Assembly (NCBI GenBank): GCA_965247015.1
Contig: CBDFGG010000001.1
Span: 363,637 to 427,636, forward strand
From: JAIXWP01 sp965247015
Lineage (GTDB): Bacteria > Bacteroidota > Bacteroidia > Flavobacteriales_D > Sanyastnellaceae
Direction: 5' to 3'
Length of the DNA: 64,000 nucleotides
Under the pieces are notes generated by a model that saw only the letters and a list, made by a program, of their open reading frames with translations, did not search any database and was not told where the DNA came from. Position 1 is the first letter of the stretch. Every line of letters begins with the position of its first letter. A program made the translations under genes and the position numbers. This document shows, in pieces, positions 42,522-51,514 of the stretch.

Positions 42522-43850
42522 TTAACCTGTTATACCGCCAGTGCTAATCGCGTTGGTGTTTCTTCCTCTTACTCGACCAGACTTCATGAGTCCGTCATAG
42601 TGACGAGAAAGCAAGTGACTTTCGATCTGTTGTAACAGGTCTAGGATCACGCCAACCGTGATTAACAGTGATGTTCCACCGAAAAATTGTCCAAACAATT
42701 GTGACTTAGTCAAACCAACTATCATTACGATTGCAGGCAAAATTGCGATAAGGGCGACAAATATACCACCAGGAAGGGTAATATTCGACAAAACTTTATC
42801 AATGAATTCTGCAGTTGGCTTCCCAGGCTTAATTCCAGGTACAAAATTTCCGTTTCTCTTTAAGTCATCTGCGATTTGATTAGGGTTAGTAACAATCGCT
42901 GTATAGAAGAAAGTAAAGAGGATGATCATTACAAAAAGTAGGATGTTGTAACCTACACCTTGGAAGTCTGTAAGACTTTGAAGGATTTTGTTATCTCTAA
43001 ATGTTTCAGAGTTTTGAAGCAATGCTGGCAAGAACATAATCGCTTGAGCGAAGATGATAGGCATTACACCGGCGCTGTTCACTCGAAGCGGGATATAAGA
43101 GCGTGAGCCCTCACCTTTCGGCATGAAGCCAGTGCTTTGAGCCAAGCTAGCCATTTGTACAGGAATTCTTCTGATTGCTTGAGTGATTGCAACTACAGCA
43201 CCTATGATAAGTACTAAGAAAGCAAGTTCAATAAGGAAGAAGAACAACGTCTGTGTAGTAGCTTCAGTGTAGAAACCTCTTGGAATGTCAGATACAATAC
43301 CGATCATGATGATCAATGATGTTCCGTTACCGATTCCTTTGTCAGTGATTTTCTCACCGATCCACATCACGAATAGCGTGCTACAAGTAAGGATAATTAC
43401 AGAAGTAACAGTCCACATAGCGCCGTCTGGATGCGCTGCATCGTCAACGTATTGAGTGATGTAGCTAGGAGCTTGAACGATAGCGATAGCAATTGTCAGG
43501 AAGCGAGTCCATTGATTGATTTTCTTACGTCCGCTTTCGCCGTCCTTTTGGAGCTTTTGAATGCTAGGCACTGCAAGTCCAAGAAGCTGAATAACGATCG
43601 ATGCAGAGATGTAAGGCATTACACCTAATGCAAAGATGGAAGCACGACTGAACGCGCCTCCTGTAAAGAGACCAAGGAATTGGAGGATACCACCTTGTTG
43701 ACCCGAGTCGAGTTTGGAGGCATCAATACCTGGAAGGATGATAAAAGATCCAATTCGGTAGACGAGCAATAACATTAACGTAAAGCCGATTTTCTTTCTC
43801 AGCTCTTCGTGTCTGTATATATCCCCTATTTTCTTGATAAATTCTTTCAT
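42522..43850 (-). CDS. secY: Preprotein translocase subunit SecY
   Basis: Channel subunit of the SecYEG translocon in the inner membrane. It has 442 residues and about ten hydrophobic helices. Diagnostic parts: GGAFSRASIFALGVMPYISAS (plug/TM2 region), GEKITDKGIGNGTSLIIM, and the cytoplasmic ribosome/SecA loops including PGIKPGKPTAEFIDKVL. 7 bp after rplO. Confidence 0.98.
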   Translation of the reverse strand: MKEFIKKIGDIYRHEELRKKIGFTLMLLLVYRIGSFIILPGIDASKLDSGQQGGILQFLGLFTGGAFSRASIFALGVMPYISASIVIQLLGLAVPSIQKLQKDGESGRKKINQWTRFLTIAIAIVQAPSYITQYVDDAAHPDGAMWTVTSVIILTCSTLFVMWIGEKITDKGIGNGTSLIIMIGIVSDIPRGFYTEATTQTLFFFLIELAFLVLIIGAVVAITQAIRRIPVQMASLAQSTGFMPKGEGSRSYIPLRVNSAGVMPIIFAQAIMFLPALLQNSETFRDNKILQSLTDFQGVGYNILLFVMIILFTFFYTAIVTNPNQIADDLKRNGNFVPGIKPGKPTAEFIDKVLSNITLPGGIFVALIAILPAIVMIVGLTKSQLFGQFFGGTSLLITVGVILDLLQQIESHLLSRHYDGLMKSGRVRGRNTNAISTGGITG

Positions 43851-43857
43851 AAAAGTC

Positions 43858-44304
43858 TTAGAGTGTAGTGACAGTACCGCCTAATTTTTCAATTGCATCT
43901 TTAGCAGTTGCAGAGAATCCGTGAGCTGAAATATTCAACTTACCTTTAAGTTCTCCACGACCTAGAATTTTCACTAGATCTTTTTTACCGCAGATACCGT
44001 GCTCAATAAGAGTATCAATATTGATTTCGGTGATGCTGTATTTTTCAGACAAGAATTGAAGGGTATCGAGGTTGATACCTTTGTATTCTACGCGGTTGAT
44101 GTTCTTAAAGCCGAATTTTGGAAGACGACGTTGAAGAGGCATTTGACCACCTTCGAAGCCGATTTTGCGTTTAGTACCTGAGCGTGAACCAGCACCTTTG
44201 TGACCACGTGTAGATGTTCCACCGTGACCAGAACCTTCTCCGCGTCCGATACGCTTGCGATTCTTTACAGATCCTTTAGCAGGCTTTAGTGTATTAAGAT
44301 TCAT
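43858..44304 (-). CDS. rplO: 50S ribosomal protein L15
   Basis: A 148-residue protein whose N-terminal basic Gly-rich arm (RIGRGEGSGHGGTSTRGHKG) threads into 23S rRNA; the globular C-terminus (GRGELKGKLNISAHGFSATA) is intact. An AAGGA stretch lies just upstream of the ATG. 28 bp after rpmD. Confidence 0.98.
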   Translation of the reverse strand: MNLNTLKPAKGSVKNRKRIGRGEGSGHGGTSTRGHKGAGSRSGTKRKIGFEGGQMPLQRRLPKFGFKNINRVEYKGINLDTLQFLSEKYSITEINIDTLIEHGICGKKDLVKILGRGELKGKLNISAHGFSATAKDAIEKLGGTVTTL

Positions 44305-44332
44305 ATCAATATCCTTTTTAGGAGGTAATCAA

Positions 44333-44512
44333 TTATTTGTATTCCACTTTAAGCAGGTGGCTAACTGCGCGGATCATTCCTTCGATGTTTGGAGAAAGAT
44401 CTTTTTCCACAGGTACGTTAAGTTTTTTGATACCTAGAGCTTCGATCGTCAATTTCTGACGCTTAGGCTGGTCGATAGCTGAACGTACTTGGGTGATAAC
44501 AACTTTTGCCAT
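44333..44512 (-). CDS. rpmD: 50S ribosomal protein L30
   Basis: A 59-residue ORF: MAKVVITQVRSAID..., with PKRQKLTIEALGIKKLN, then PNIEGMIRAVSHLLKVEYK. This is the single-domain L30 fold. It fits exactly between rpsE (12 bp) and rplO (28 bp). Confidence 0.96.
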   Translation of the reverse strand: MAKVVITQVRSAIDQPKRQKLTIEALGIKKLNVPVEKDLSPNIEGMIRAVSHLLKVEYK

Positions 44513-44524
44513 TTCTATGATGTA

Positions 44525-45037
44525 TTAACCGTTGTATACTTTTTCTAGAGAGATACCTCTCATTCTAGCAACATCATGAGGATTTCTCAAGCGAGAAAGA
44601 GCATCAAGAGTAGCTTTTACTACGTTGTGAGGGTTTGAAGAACCTTTAGACTTAGCTAATACGTCCTTTACACCTGCAGATTCTAATACTGCGCGCATTG
44701 CACCACCTGCGATAACTCCAGTACCTAGAGAAGCTGGTTTAATGAATACACGAGCACCACCGAATTTGCCATCCTGTTCGTGAGGAATAGTACCTCTATG
44801 AATTGGAACTTGGATTAGGTTTTTCTTAGCGTCTTCTACTGCTTTAGTTACAGCTTCAGAAACTTCCTTAGATTTTCCTAGACCATGGCCTACTACTCCG
44901 TTTTCGTTACCAACTACCACGATAGCTGCGAATCCGAAAGTACGTCCTCCTTTTGTCACTTTAGTAACACGATTAACGGCTACTAGGCGATCTTTTAATT
45001 CTGTTTCGCTTGAGCGAACTGTTCTTGCGTCTGCCAT
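44525..45037 (-). CDS. rpsE: 30S ribosomal protein S5
   Basis: A 170-residue protein with the N-terminal S5 dsRBD-like domain (VNRVTKVTKGGRTFGFAAIV) and C-terminal domain (KPASLGTGVIAGGAMRAVLE). It lines the mRNA entry channel and contributes to decoding accuracy. 8 bp after rplR. Confidence 0.98.
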   Translation of the reverse strand: MADARTVRSSETELKDRLVAVNRVTKVTKGGRTFGFAAIVVVGNENGVVGHGLGKSKEVSEAVTKAVEDAKKNLIQVPIHRGTIPHEQDGKFGGARVFIKPASLGTGVIAGGAMRAVLESAGVKDVLAKSKGSSNPHNVVKATLDALSRLRNPHDVARMRGISLEKVYNG

Positions 45038-45045
45038 GAGTTCTA

Positions 45046-45399
45046 TTAGAATTTAAGGCCTGCCTCGCGGGCTGCTTCGGCCAATGATTTGACACGTCCA
45101 TGATATAAGTAACCACCACGATCGAAAATTACTTCTTCGATACCAGCAGCTTTTGCTCTCTCAGCGATTTGCTTACCAACCAATTTAGCTTGTTCGGTTT
45201 TAGCAATCTTCTGAGCATCTTTCATAGAAAGAGATGAAGCAGATGCTAGGGTTACTCCTTTTAGATCATCAATGATCTGGGCGTAAATTTGGCTATTGCT
45301 GCGGAAAACTGAAAGACGAGGTCTTGAGTTAGTTCCTTTAACAGTAGCTCTAATTCTTGTGCGAATTTTTGCTCTACGAGCTTCTTTGCTGAATGCCAT
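45046..45399 (-). CDS. rplR: 50S ribosomal protein L18
   Basis: A 117-residue 5S rRNA-binding protein with a basic N-terminus (ARRAKIRTRIRATVKGT), the RLSVFRSNSQIYAQIIDD strand pair and the C-terminal FDRGGYLYHGRVKSLAEAAR motif. 12 bp after rplF. Confidence 0.98.
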   Translation of the reverse strand: MAFSKEARRAKIRTRIRATVKGTNSRPRLSVFRSNSQIYAQIIDDLKGVTLASASSLSMKDAQKIAKTEQAKLVGKQIAERAKAAGIEEVIFDRGGYLYHGRVKSLAEAAREAGLKF

Positions 45400-45411
45400 T
45401 GCTTGTATCTA

Positions 45412-45963
45412 TTATTTAGCTGCTGACTTACCAGCTTTTTTGCGAACAAATTCTCCAACGTAACGGACACCTTTTCCTTTGTAAGGCTCCGGAGCACGAA
45501 GGCTGCGGATCTTAGCTGCAACTTGTCCTAGTAGTTGCTTATCAAAACTTTCAAGTTCGATGCTTGGGTTTTCACCTTTTTCTGCTTTTGCAGAAACTTT
45601 GATTTCACTTGGAAGTTCGAATACGATTGGGTGAGAGAAACCAAGCGTTAGCTCTAGCTGTTGGCCAGTTGCTTTAGCTCTGTAACCTACCCCGATCATT
45701 TCGAGATTTCTTTTCCATCCAGTGCTCACACCAACAATCATGTTGTTGATTAGAGAACGGTATAGACCGTGTTTAGATCTTGCGTCTCTGTGATCACTTG
45801 TTCTTGAAAGGGTGACTTGACCATCAGCGATATCGATTGAGATAGCTCCGTCGATTTCTTGATGCAATTCCCCTTTTGGTCCTTTCACCTTAACTACACC
45901 GTTAGCGAAAGTAACTTCCACTCCTGATGCGATGGTGATGGGTGCTTTACCTATCCTTGACAT
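45412..45963 (-). CDS. rplF: 50S ribosomal protein L6
   Basis: A 183-residue protein of two repeated domains near the sarcin-ricin loop. MSRIGKAPITIASGV start and the C-terminal signature PEPYKGKGVRYVGEFVRKKA are complete. 23 bp after rpsH. Confidence 0.98.
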   Translation of the reverse strand: MSRIGKAPITIASGVEVTFANGVVKVKGPKGELHQEIDGAISIDIADGQVTLSRTSDHRDARSKHGLYRSLINNMIVGVSTGWKRNLEMIGVGYRAKATGQQLELTLGFSHPIVFELPSEIKVSAKAEKGENPSIELESFDKQLLGQVAAKIRSLRAPEPYKGKGVRYVGEFVRKKAGKSAAK

Positions 45964-45986
45964 TGGTCAGTAATTTAATCTTGTTC

Positions 45987-46382
45987 TTAATATACGTAGC
46001 ACAATACTTCTCCACCCACGTGGTCACGGCGCGCTTCTTTGTCAGTCATAACACCACGAGATGTTGACATAACAGCGATACCTAGTCCGTTTAGTACGCG
46101 TGGAAGCTCTTCAGCTCCTGTGTACTTACGGTGTCCTGGCGACGAAATTCTTTCGATTTTCGTGATAGCTGGAGTTTTAGTTTTTGGGTTGTACTTCAAA
46201 GCGATTTTGATAGTACCTGGTTTTCCTTCCTCAAATTTGTAGTTGAGGATATACCCTTTTTCGTGAAGGATTTTTGTAATTTCCTTTTTCAAATTAGAAG
46301 CTGGGATTTCTACCACTTTGTGGCGAGCCATCTGTGCGTTTCTAATACGGGTAAGGTAATCTGCTATTGGATCAGTAAACAT
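45987..46382 (-). CDS. rpsH: 30S ribosomal protein S8
   Basis: A 131-residue 16S rRNA helix-21 binder: TDPIADYLTRIRNAQ start and the C-terminal signature GIAVMSTSRGVMTDKEAR. In E. coli S8 is the autoregulator of the spc operon; no equivalent leader structure is evident here. 29 bp after rpsN. Confidence 0.98.
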   Translation of the reverse strand: MFTDPIADYLTRIRNAQMARHKVVEIPASNLKKEITKILHEKGYILNYKFEEGKPGTIKIALKYNPKTKTPAITKIERISSPGHRKYTGAEELPRVLNGLGIAVMSTSRGVMTDKEARRDHVGGEVLCYVY

Positions 46383-46411
46383 TGTTACGTCTGTTTCTTA
46401 AGTTATAAATA

Positions 46412-46681
46412 TTACCAGCTTGCTTTTTTAACTCCTGGGATTTTACCGTTGAGGGCAAGTTCGCGGAATTGGTTACGGCAAAGACCGAATTGACGCATGT
46501 AACCACGTGGGCGACCAGTCAATTGGCAACGGTTGTGAACACGAACCGCGCTGCTGTTTTTTGGGAGCTTTTGAAGTGCGTCCCAATCTCCTGCAGCTTT
46601 CAACTCTTCACGCTTAGCTGCGTATTTTTCAACCAAAGCGATGCGTTTACGCTCGCGGGCTTTCATTGATTCCTTAGCCAT
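46412..46681 (-). CDS. rpsN: 30S ribosomal protein S14 (zinc-free type)
   Basis: An 89-residue S14 of the long, cysteine-knuckle-free form. The C-terminal motif CQLTGRPRGYMRQFGLCRNQ is present, but the CxxC-x(n)-CxxC zinc ribbon of the short form is not. 21 bp after rplE. Confidence 0.97.
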   Translation of the reverse strand: MAKESMKARERKRIALVEKYAAKREELKAAGDWDALQKLPKNSSAVRVHNRCQLTGRPRGYMRQFGLCRNQFRELALNGKIPGVKKASW

Positions 46682-46702
46682 GGTATTCTTTAAGTGGTAA
46701 TA

Positions 46703-47251
46703 TTATTTTGTAAATGGGAATCCGAATTCTTCTAGTAAAGCTTTAGCTTCTTCGTTAGTTCTAGCAGTGGTAACGAACGTGATGTCCATACCATTGATAG
46801 CCTTAATTTTGTCTAGATCGATTTCAGGGAAGATGATTTGTTCCTTCACACCGAATGTGAAGTTACCTCTTCCGTCGAATCCAGTAGCTCTTACTCCACG
46901 GAAGTCACGAGTTCTTGGCAAAGATACAGAAATTAGACGATCTAAAAATTCGTACATTCTGTCACCTCTTAAGGTCACCTTTGCTCCTACTGCAACACCT
47001 TTACGGAGTTTGAAGTTAGAGATATCTTTAGTAGCGAGTGTTGCCACTGCTTTTTGTCCGCTGATAAGCGTCATTTCGTCAACAGCTGCATCGATAAGTT
47101 TTTTATCTGCAGTAGCTTTACCTAAACCTTGGTTCAAGCAAACTTTAACGATACGAGGCACTTGCATGTTCGAAGTGTATTCGAAACGAGCCATTAATTT
47201 AGGCGCAACTTCCTCAGTGTATTTTGTTCTTAGACGTGGTGCGTAGCTCAT
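46703..47251 (-). CDS. rplE: 50S ribosomal protein L5
   Basis: A 182-residue 5S rRNA-binding protein of the central protuberance, contacting S13. VPRIVKVCLNQGLGKA and the loop GVAVGAKVTLRGDRMYEFLD are typical. The ATG overlaps the end of rplX by 4 bp (47248-47251), indicating translational coupling. Confidence 0.98.
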   Translation of the reverse strand: MSYAPRLRTKYTEEVAPKLMARFEYTSNMQVPRIVKVCLNQGLGKATADKKLIDAAVDEMTLISGQKAVATLATKDISNFKLRKGVAVGAKVTLRGDRMYEFLDRLISVSLPRTRDFRGVRATGFDGRGNFTFGVKEQIIFPEIDLDKIKAINGMDITFVTTARTNEEAKALLEEFGFPFTK

Positions 47252-47568
47252 TTGAGTGTCTCCCCTGATTTTTTAGAATAGCGCTCGAGTTTTCCTTCAG
47301 AATTTTTTCTGCGGCCTACGCGAGTTGCGTTGCCTTTAGTATCGATCACCATCAAGTTGCTGATGTGGATTCCGGCCTCGACTTTCTCGATACCGCCTTG
47401 TGGGTTTTGTGCAGAAGGTTTGCGGTGTTTAGTCACAATATTCACACCTTCTACGATTGCGCGATCATTAGAGCGGTCCACGCTGGTCACACGAGCTTGT
47501 TTGCCCTTGTGCTCACCTGAGGTAACCACTACTGTATCGCCTTTTTTTATTTTGAGTCGCTTAAACAT
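47248..47568 (-). CDS. rplX: 50S ribosomal protein L24
   Basis: A 106-residue assembly-initiator protein with an N-terminal KOW motif (KKGDTVVVTSGEHKGKQARV). It overlaps rplE by 4 bp and follows rplN by 19 bp. Confidence 0.98.
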   Translation of the reverse strand: MFKRLKIKKGDTVVVTSGEHKGKQARVTSVDRSNDRAIVEGVNIVTKHRKPSAQNPQGGIEKVEAGIHISNLMVIDTKGNATRVGRRKNSEGKLERYSKKSGETLK

Positions 47569-47587
47569 CGCTCTGTTTTTTTACTGA

Positions 47588-47956
47588 TTAAAGTACTTCT
47601 GGGGCTAATGAAACAATTTTCATGTAGTCTTTCTCACGCAGTTCGCGCGCCACTGGACCGAAGATACGTGTTCCACGTAGTTCACCTTGGTTGTTAAGTA
47701 GAACGACAGCGTTATCGTCGAAACGGATATAGCTACCATCTGCTCTTCTCACCTCTTTTCTAGTGCGAACGATTACTGCTTTAGAGACAGCACCTTTCTT
47801 CACGTTACCGCTGGGAAGTGCATCCTTTACGGTAACCACGATTTGGTCACCCAGCGAAGCGTAGCGGCGGCGTGTACCACCTAACACACGGATCACGAGA
47901 ACTTCGCGTGCACCGCTGTTATCAGCTACTTTTAGTCGAGACTCATTTTGTATCAT
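47588..47956 (-). CDS. rplN: 50S ribosomal protein L14
   Basis: A 122-residue beta-barrel protein at the subunit interface (bridge B8): MIQNESRLKVADNSGAREVL start and C-terminal FGPVARELREKDYMKIVSLA. 22 bp after rpsQ. Confidence 0.98.
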   Translation of the reverse strand: MIQNESRLKVADNSGAREVLVIRVLGGTRRRYASLGDQIVVTVKDALPSGNVKKGAVSKAVIVRTRKEVRRADGSYIRFDDNAVVLLNNQGELRGTRIFGPVARELREKDYMKIVSLAPEVL

Positions 47957-47978
47957 AGCTCAAAAACTTTTTTACGGC

Positions 47979-48233
47979 TTATTTAGCCTTTTCGATAATC
48001 TCTACCAATCTCCAGCGCTTCAATTTGCTGAGCGGACGAGTTTCCATTATTCTTACTGTGTCACCGATTCCGCACTCCTCTTTTTCGTCATGTGCCATGA
48101 ACTTTTTAGAGTGCTTAACGAATTTACCGTATTTTGGGTGCATCACTTTCGTTTCAACAGTCACCACTACGGACTTATTCATTTTATTGGAGGTAACTAC
48201 CCCAATTCTTTCTTTACGGAGATTCCTTTCCAT
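47979..48233 (-). CDS. rpsQ: 30S ribosomal protein S17
   Basis: An 84-residue OB-fold primary 16S binder: RKERIGVVTSNKMNKSVVVT and GIGDTVRIMETRPLSKLKRW are diagnostic. 11 bp after rpmC. Confidence 0.98.
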   Translation of the reverse strand: MERNLRKERIGVVTSNKMNKSVVVTVETKVMHPKYGKFVKHSKKFMAHDEKEECGIGDTVRIMETRPLSKLKRWRLVEIIEKAK

Positions 48234-48244
48234 TACAAGGATCC

Positions 48245-48439
48245 TTATTTAATGTTTTTTCTTTCGTTTAAAACCGTCTGCATGCGTGCGATATCACGGC
48301 GCTTAGCGCGGATAAGCATGGGGTTTTCTGTTCCTGCGATGTTATGGTTAAATTTCATTTTAGCCAAGTTCGCATTTTCTTCCTTGATTTTTTCAAGGAT
48401 GTCATTATCTGACATATTTCTAACGTCTGCAGCTTTCAT
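48245..48439 (-). CDS. rpmC: 50S ribosomal protein L29
   Basis: A 64-residue two-helix protein near the tunnel exit that forms part of the SRP/trigger-factor docking site. Conserved C-terminal RAKRRDIARMQTVLNERK. 11 bp after rplP. Confidence 0.96.
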   Translation of the reverse strand: MKAADVRNMSDNDILEKIKEENANLAKMKFNHNIAGTENPMLIRAKRRDIARMQTVLNERKNIK

Positions 48440-48450
48440 TGCTGTAATTA

Positions 48451-48870
48451 TTATTCTACGTAATCAGGTCGAACGATGAATTTGGTGCGGCAAGGCAATT
48501 TTTGTGCTGCCAAGCGCAGAGCTTCTTGAGCCACCGCCAATGGAACACCTTCTGCTTCGAAAAGGATTCTTCCTGGCTTGATCACTGCTACCCAGTGATC
48601 AGGGGCACCTTTACCCTTACCCATACGTACTTCCGCTGGTTTGGTAGTGATTGGTTTGTCTGGGAAAATGCGGATCCACACTTTACCTTCTCTTTTCATG
48701 AACCTTGTAAGTGCTACACGGGCAGCTTCAAGCTGACGTGAAGTGATGAATCCTTCGTCCAAGGTTTTGATTGCGAAGCTACCGAAGGCTAATTGAGATC
48801 CGCGGTGAGCGATACCTTTAATTTTGCCTTTCTGCTGCTTTCTGTATTTCGTCCTTTTTGGCTGTAACAT
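48451..48870 (-). CDS. rplP: 50S ribosomal protein L16
   Basis: A 139-residue protein beside the A-site and 5S region. MLQPKRTKYRKQQKGKIKG start, and PITTKPAEVRMGKGKGAPDH with the conserved GKGKG loop. 34 bp after rpsC. Confidence 0.98.
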   Translation of the reverse strand: MLQPKRTKYRKQQKGKIKGIAHRGSQLAFGSFAIKTLDEGFITSRQLEAARVALTRFMKREGKVWIRIFPDKPITTKPAEVRMGKGKGAPDHWVAVIKPGRILFEAEGVPLAVAQEALRLAAQKLPCRTKFIVRPDYVE

Positions 48871-48904
48871 GGTCGTTTATCTTGACTCAGTTTCTATTTC
48901 TTGT

Positions 48905-49675
48905 TTATCCGCGGCCTTTTCTTTCGCCACCGCGTGAATTACCACCTCTGCGGTTGTCGCGTCCACCACGATCATCTCTTCCACTTCTCTCTGGAGCACC
49001 AGTACGCTTTTGCGTAGTAGCTTGGCCAAAGTTAGGGCTTAGATCGCGCTTTCCGTAAACTTCTCCGCGGCAGATCCATACTTTCACACCGATACGTCCG
49101 TAAGCTGTGTGAGCTTCTGCGTGGTGATAATCGATATCAGCACGTAGTGTATGAAGTGGTGTACGTCCTTCTTTGTATGTCTCAGAGCGAGCGATTTCAG
49201 CACCGTTCAAACGGCCTGCGATCGTTACTTTGATACCTTCAGCACCCATTCTCATGGAGCTTCCGAGTGACATTTTAGTTGCACGGCGGTAGCTGATACG
49301 ACCTTCGATTTGGCGGCAGATACCGTCTGCTACTAAGCGAGCATCCAATTCTGGGCGTTTAATTTCGAAGATGTTGATTTGAACATCCTTTCCGGTAAGT
49401 TTCTTCAACTCTTCCTTCAGTTTGTCCACTTCTGATCCAGCTTTTCCGATAATTACACCTGGTCGGGCAGTATTGATCGTAACGGTAACGAGTTTAAGCG
49501 TTCTTTCGATTACGATTTTAGATACAGACGCCTTTTTCAAGCGTGCCATCAGATACTTACGGATTTTATCGTCTTCAACGATTTTATCACCGTAGTTCTT
49601 TCCGCCGTACCAATTGCTGTCCCAGCCCTTGATGAAGCCGAGTCGGTTACCTATCGGGTTACATTTTTGTCCCAT
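48905..49675 (-). CDS. rpsC: 30S ribosomal protein S3 with RG-rich tail
   Basis: A 256-residue mRNA-entry-site protein. N-terminal KH domain with the GxxG loop in GVIIGKAG, then the C-terminal S3 domain (AEIARSETYKEGRTPLHTL, GRIGVKVWICRGEVYGKRDL). Residues about 222-256 are an unusual basic Arg/Gly-rich tail (GRDDRGGRDNRRGGNSRGG), disordered and probably rRNA-interacting. 14 bp after rplV. Confidence 0.97.
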   Translation of the reverse strand: MGQKCNPIGNRLGFIKGWDSNWYGGKNYGDKIVEDDKIRKYLMARLKKASVSKIVIERTLKLVTVTINTARPGVIIGKAGSEVDKLKEELKKLTGKDVQINIFEIKRPELDARLVADGICRQIEGRISYRRATKMSLGSSMRMGAEGIKVTIAGRLNGAEIARSETYKEGRTPLHTLRADIDYHHAEAHTAYGRIGVKVWICRGEVYGKRDLSPNFGQATTQKRTGAPERSGRDDRGGRDNRRGGNSRGGERKGRG

Positions 49676-49689
49676 TCTAGCTTCCTGTG

Positions 49690-50082
49690 TTATTTTTTAT
49701 CCAAAATGATTGTAACGTGATTGCTGCGCTTACGGATGCGGTGTGCGCGTCCTTGTGGTGCAGGGCTGATGCGCTTAAGAGTACGTGAAACGTCCACGCG
49801 AATCTCTTTAACGATCACATTTGAAGTTGCGATATCTTCACCAGCATTTTTAGCTTGCCAGTTGCTGATAGCAGAGCGAAGAAGCTTTTCCATTGGAAGT
49901 GCTGCATGCTTGCGAGTGAACTTCAAAATATTGAGTGCTGCAACAACTTCCTTTCCGCGGATGATATCTGCGACCAATCTCATCTTACGAGGAGAAGATG
50001 GTTCGTTGTTCAACTTTGCGAAAGAGTTGCTCTTGCGCTCTTCTTTAAGCCTTTCGGCCATTAATCTTTTACGGGCTCCCAT
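49690..50082 (-). CDS. rplV: 50S ribosomal protein L22
   Basis: A 130-residue protein whose extended loop lines the exit tunnel. Conserved SSPRKMRLVADIIRGKEV and RTLKRISPAPQGRAHRIRKR. ATG at 50061 (MAERLKEER) is an alternative start. 22 bp after rpsS. Confidence 0.97.
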   Translation of the reverse strand: MGARKRLMAERLKEERKSNSFAKLNNEPSSPRKMRLVADIIRGKEVVAALNILKFTRKHAALPMEKLLRSAISNWQAKNAGEDIATSNVIVKEIRVDVSRTLKRISPAPQGRAHRIRKRSNHVTIILDKK

Positions 50083-50104
50083 TTTTTCTATTCTTTAGTC
50101 GGGA

Positions 50105-50371
50105 TTATTTTCTGTTACCTGAGTGACCACGGAAGTTACGTGTTGGAGAGAATTCTCCAAGTTTGTGACCTACCATGTTTTCTGTCACGTACACTGGAAT
50201 GAATTGCTTTCCATTGTGTACAGCGATAGTGAGACCTACGAAATCAGGACTGATAGTTGAAGCTCTGCTCCAAGTCTTGATAACATTTTTCTTACCTGCT
50301 GCTTGCGCTTCCTCTACTCTCTTAGCGAGTTTGTAGTGGATGAAAGGCGGTTTTTTAAGTGACCTTGCCAT
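50105..50371 (-). CDS. rpsS: 30S ribosomal protein S19
   Basis: An 88-residue head protein interacting with S13. MARSLKKPPFIHYKLAKRV start and C-terminal GHKLGEFSPTRNFRGHSG. 8 bp after rplB. Confidence 0.98.
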   Translation of the reverse strand: MARSLKKPPFIHYKLAKRVEEAQAAGKKNVIKTWSRASTISPDFVGLTIAVHNGKQFIPVYVTENMVGHKLGEFSPTRNFRGHSGNRK

Positions 50372-50379
50372 TGCTTATC

Positions 50380-51204
50380 TTATTTCTTTCTGCGTTCGAT
50401 GATAAATTTAGAAGAAGGCTTCTTAGTCTTACGAGTTTTGTAGCCTTTTGCTGGAGTACCCTTGCGTGAGCGTGGGTGACCACCTGATTGGCGACCTTCA
50501 CCACCACCCATTGGGTGATCTACTGGGTTCATTGCAACACCACGAACACGAGGCTTGCGACCTTGCCAACGTGAGCGACCTGCTTTACCAGAGCGCACGA
50601 GGTTGTGTTCTGAGTTTGAAACAACACCGATAGTAGCGATACAATCAGCAAGGATCAAACGAGTTTCACCAGAAGGAAGTGAGATCACAGCGTAAGCTCC
50701 GTCGCGTGCAGCGAGTTGAGCATAGCTACCAGCACTTCTTGCAATGGCTCCACCTTTACCTGGCTTCATTTCGATATTGTGGATCGTAGTTCCAAGTGGA
50801 ATATCTCTTAGTGGAAGTGCGTTTCCAATTTCTGGAGCTGCACCTGCACCGCTCATGATTGTTTGACCAACAGTCAAACCTTGAGGAGCTAGGATGTATC
50901 TCTTTTCACCATCAGCGTATTCTACCAGAGCGATACGAGCAGAGCGGTTTGGATCGTATTCGATCGTCATCACTTTAGCTTCTACTTCATGCTTGTTACG
51001 CTTGAAGTCGATCAAACGGTATCTACGCTTGTGACCGCCACCAATCATACGCATAGTGCGCTTACCTTGGTTGTTACGACCACCGGTCTTTTTCATTGGC
51101 ACAACCAATGCCTTGAAAGGCTTGTCAGTTGTGATTTCGTCGAAAGTCTGTGCGACTTTGAAGCGAGTACCCGGAGTTACCGGATTAAGTTTTCTAATGC
51201 CCAT
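50380..51204 (-). CDS. rplB: 50S ribosomal protein L2
   Basis: A 274-residue core protein required for subunit association and peptidyl transfer. The key C-terminal segment MNPVDHPMGGGEGR with the essential histidine is present, as is GGGHKRRYRLIDFKRNK near the N-terminus. 14 bp after rplW. Confidence 0.98.
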   Translation of the reverse strand: MGIRKLNPVTPGTRFKVAQTFDEITTDKPFKALVVPMKKTGGRNNQGKRTMRMIGGGHKRRYRLIDFKRNKHEVEAKVMTIEYDPNRSARIALVEYADGEKRYILAPQGLTVGQTIMSGAGAAPEIGNALPLRDIPLGTTIHNIEMKPGKGGAIARSAGSYAQLAARDGAYAVISLPSGETRLILADCIATIGVVSNSEHNLVRSGKAGRSRWQGRKPRVRGVAMNPVDHPMGGGEGRQSGGHPRSRKGTPAKGYKTRKTKKPSSKFIIERRKK

Positions 51205-51218
51205 TTCTCGAGTATATC

Positions 51219-51509
51219 TTAAATGTTGGCGTAAAAGTCAATTGTGTCACCAGCTGCAAGCGAGATGATCGCTTTCTTGTAGCTAGCTGAGCGGCCTTCG
51301 ATGATACCAGTTTTGGTATAGCGAGTTTTGCGCTTGCCGTCGTAGCGAATAGTATTCACTGCAGTAACAGTTACACCGTACGTTTTCTCGACCGCTTTCT
51401 TGATCTCGATTTTGTTAGCGTTAACGTTTACAATGAATCCGAACTTGCCCTGCTTCTCTTGGATAGCAGTCATCTTTTCGGTAACGAGTGGTTTGATCAA
51501 AATTTCCAT
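51219..51509 (-). CDS. rplW: 50S ribosomal protein L23
   Basis: A 96-residue tunnel-exit protein that docks trigger factor and SRP. PLVTEKMTAIQEKQGKFGF and NKIEIKKAVEKTYGV are the family core. 5 bp after rplD. Confidence 0.98.
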   Translation of the reverse strand: MEILIKPLVTEKMTAIQEKQGKFGFIVNVNANKIEIKKAVEKTYGVTVTAVNTIRYDGKRKTRYTKTGIIEGRSASYKKAIISLAAGDTIDFYANI

Positions 51510-51514
51510 GGCGC

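Noticed and set aside
44311..44330. GGAGG on the plus strand as a Shine-Dalgarno sequence
   Set aside because: No plus-strand gene follows. On the minus strand it reads CCTCC between rpmD and rplO and is most simply chance, though it could pair weakly with the AAGGA before rplO.
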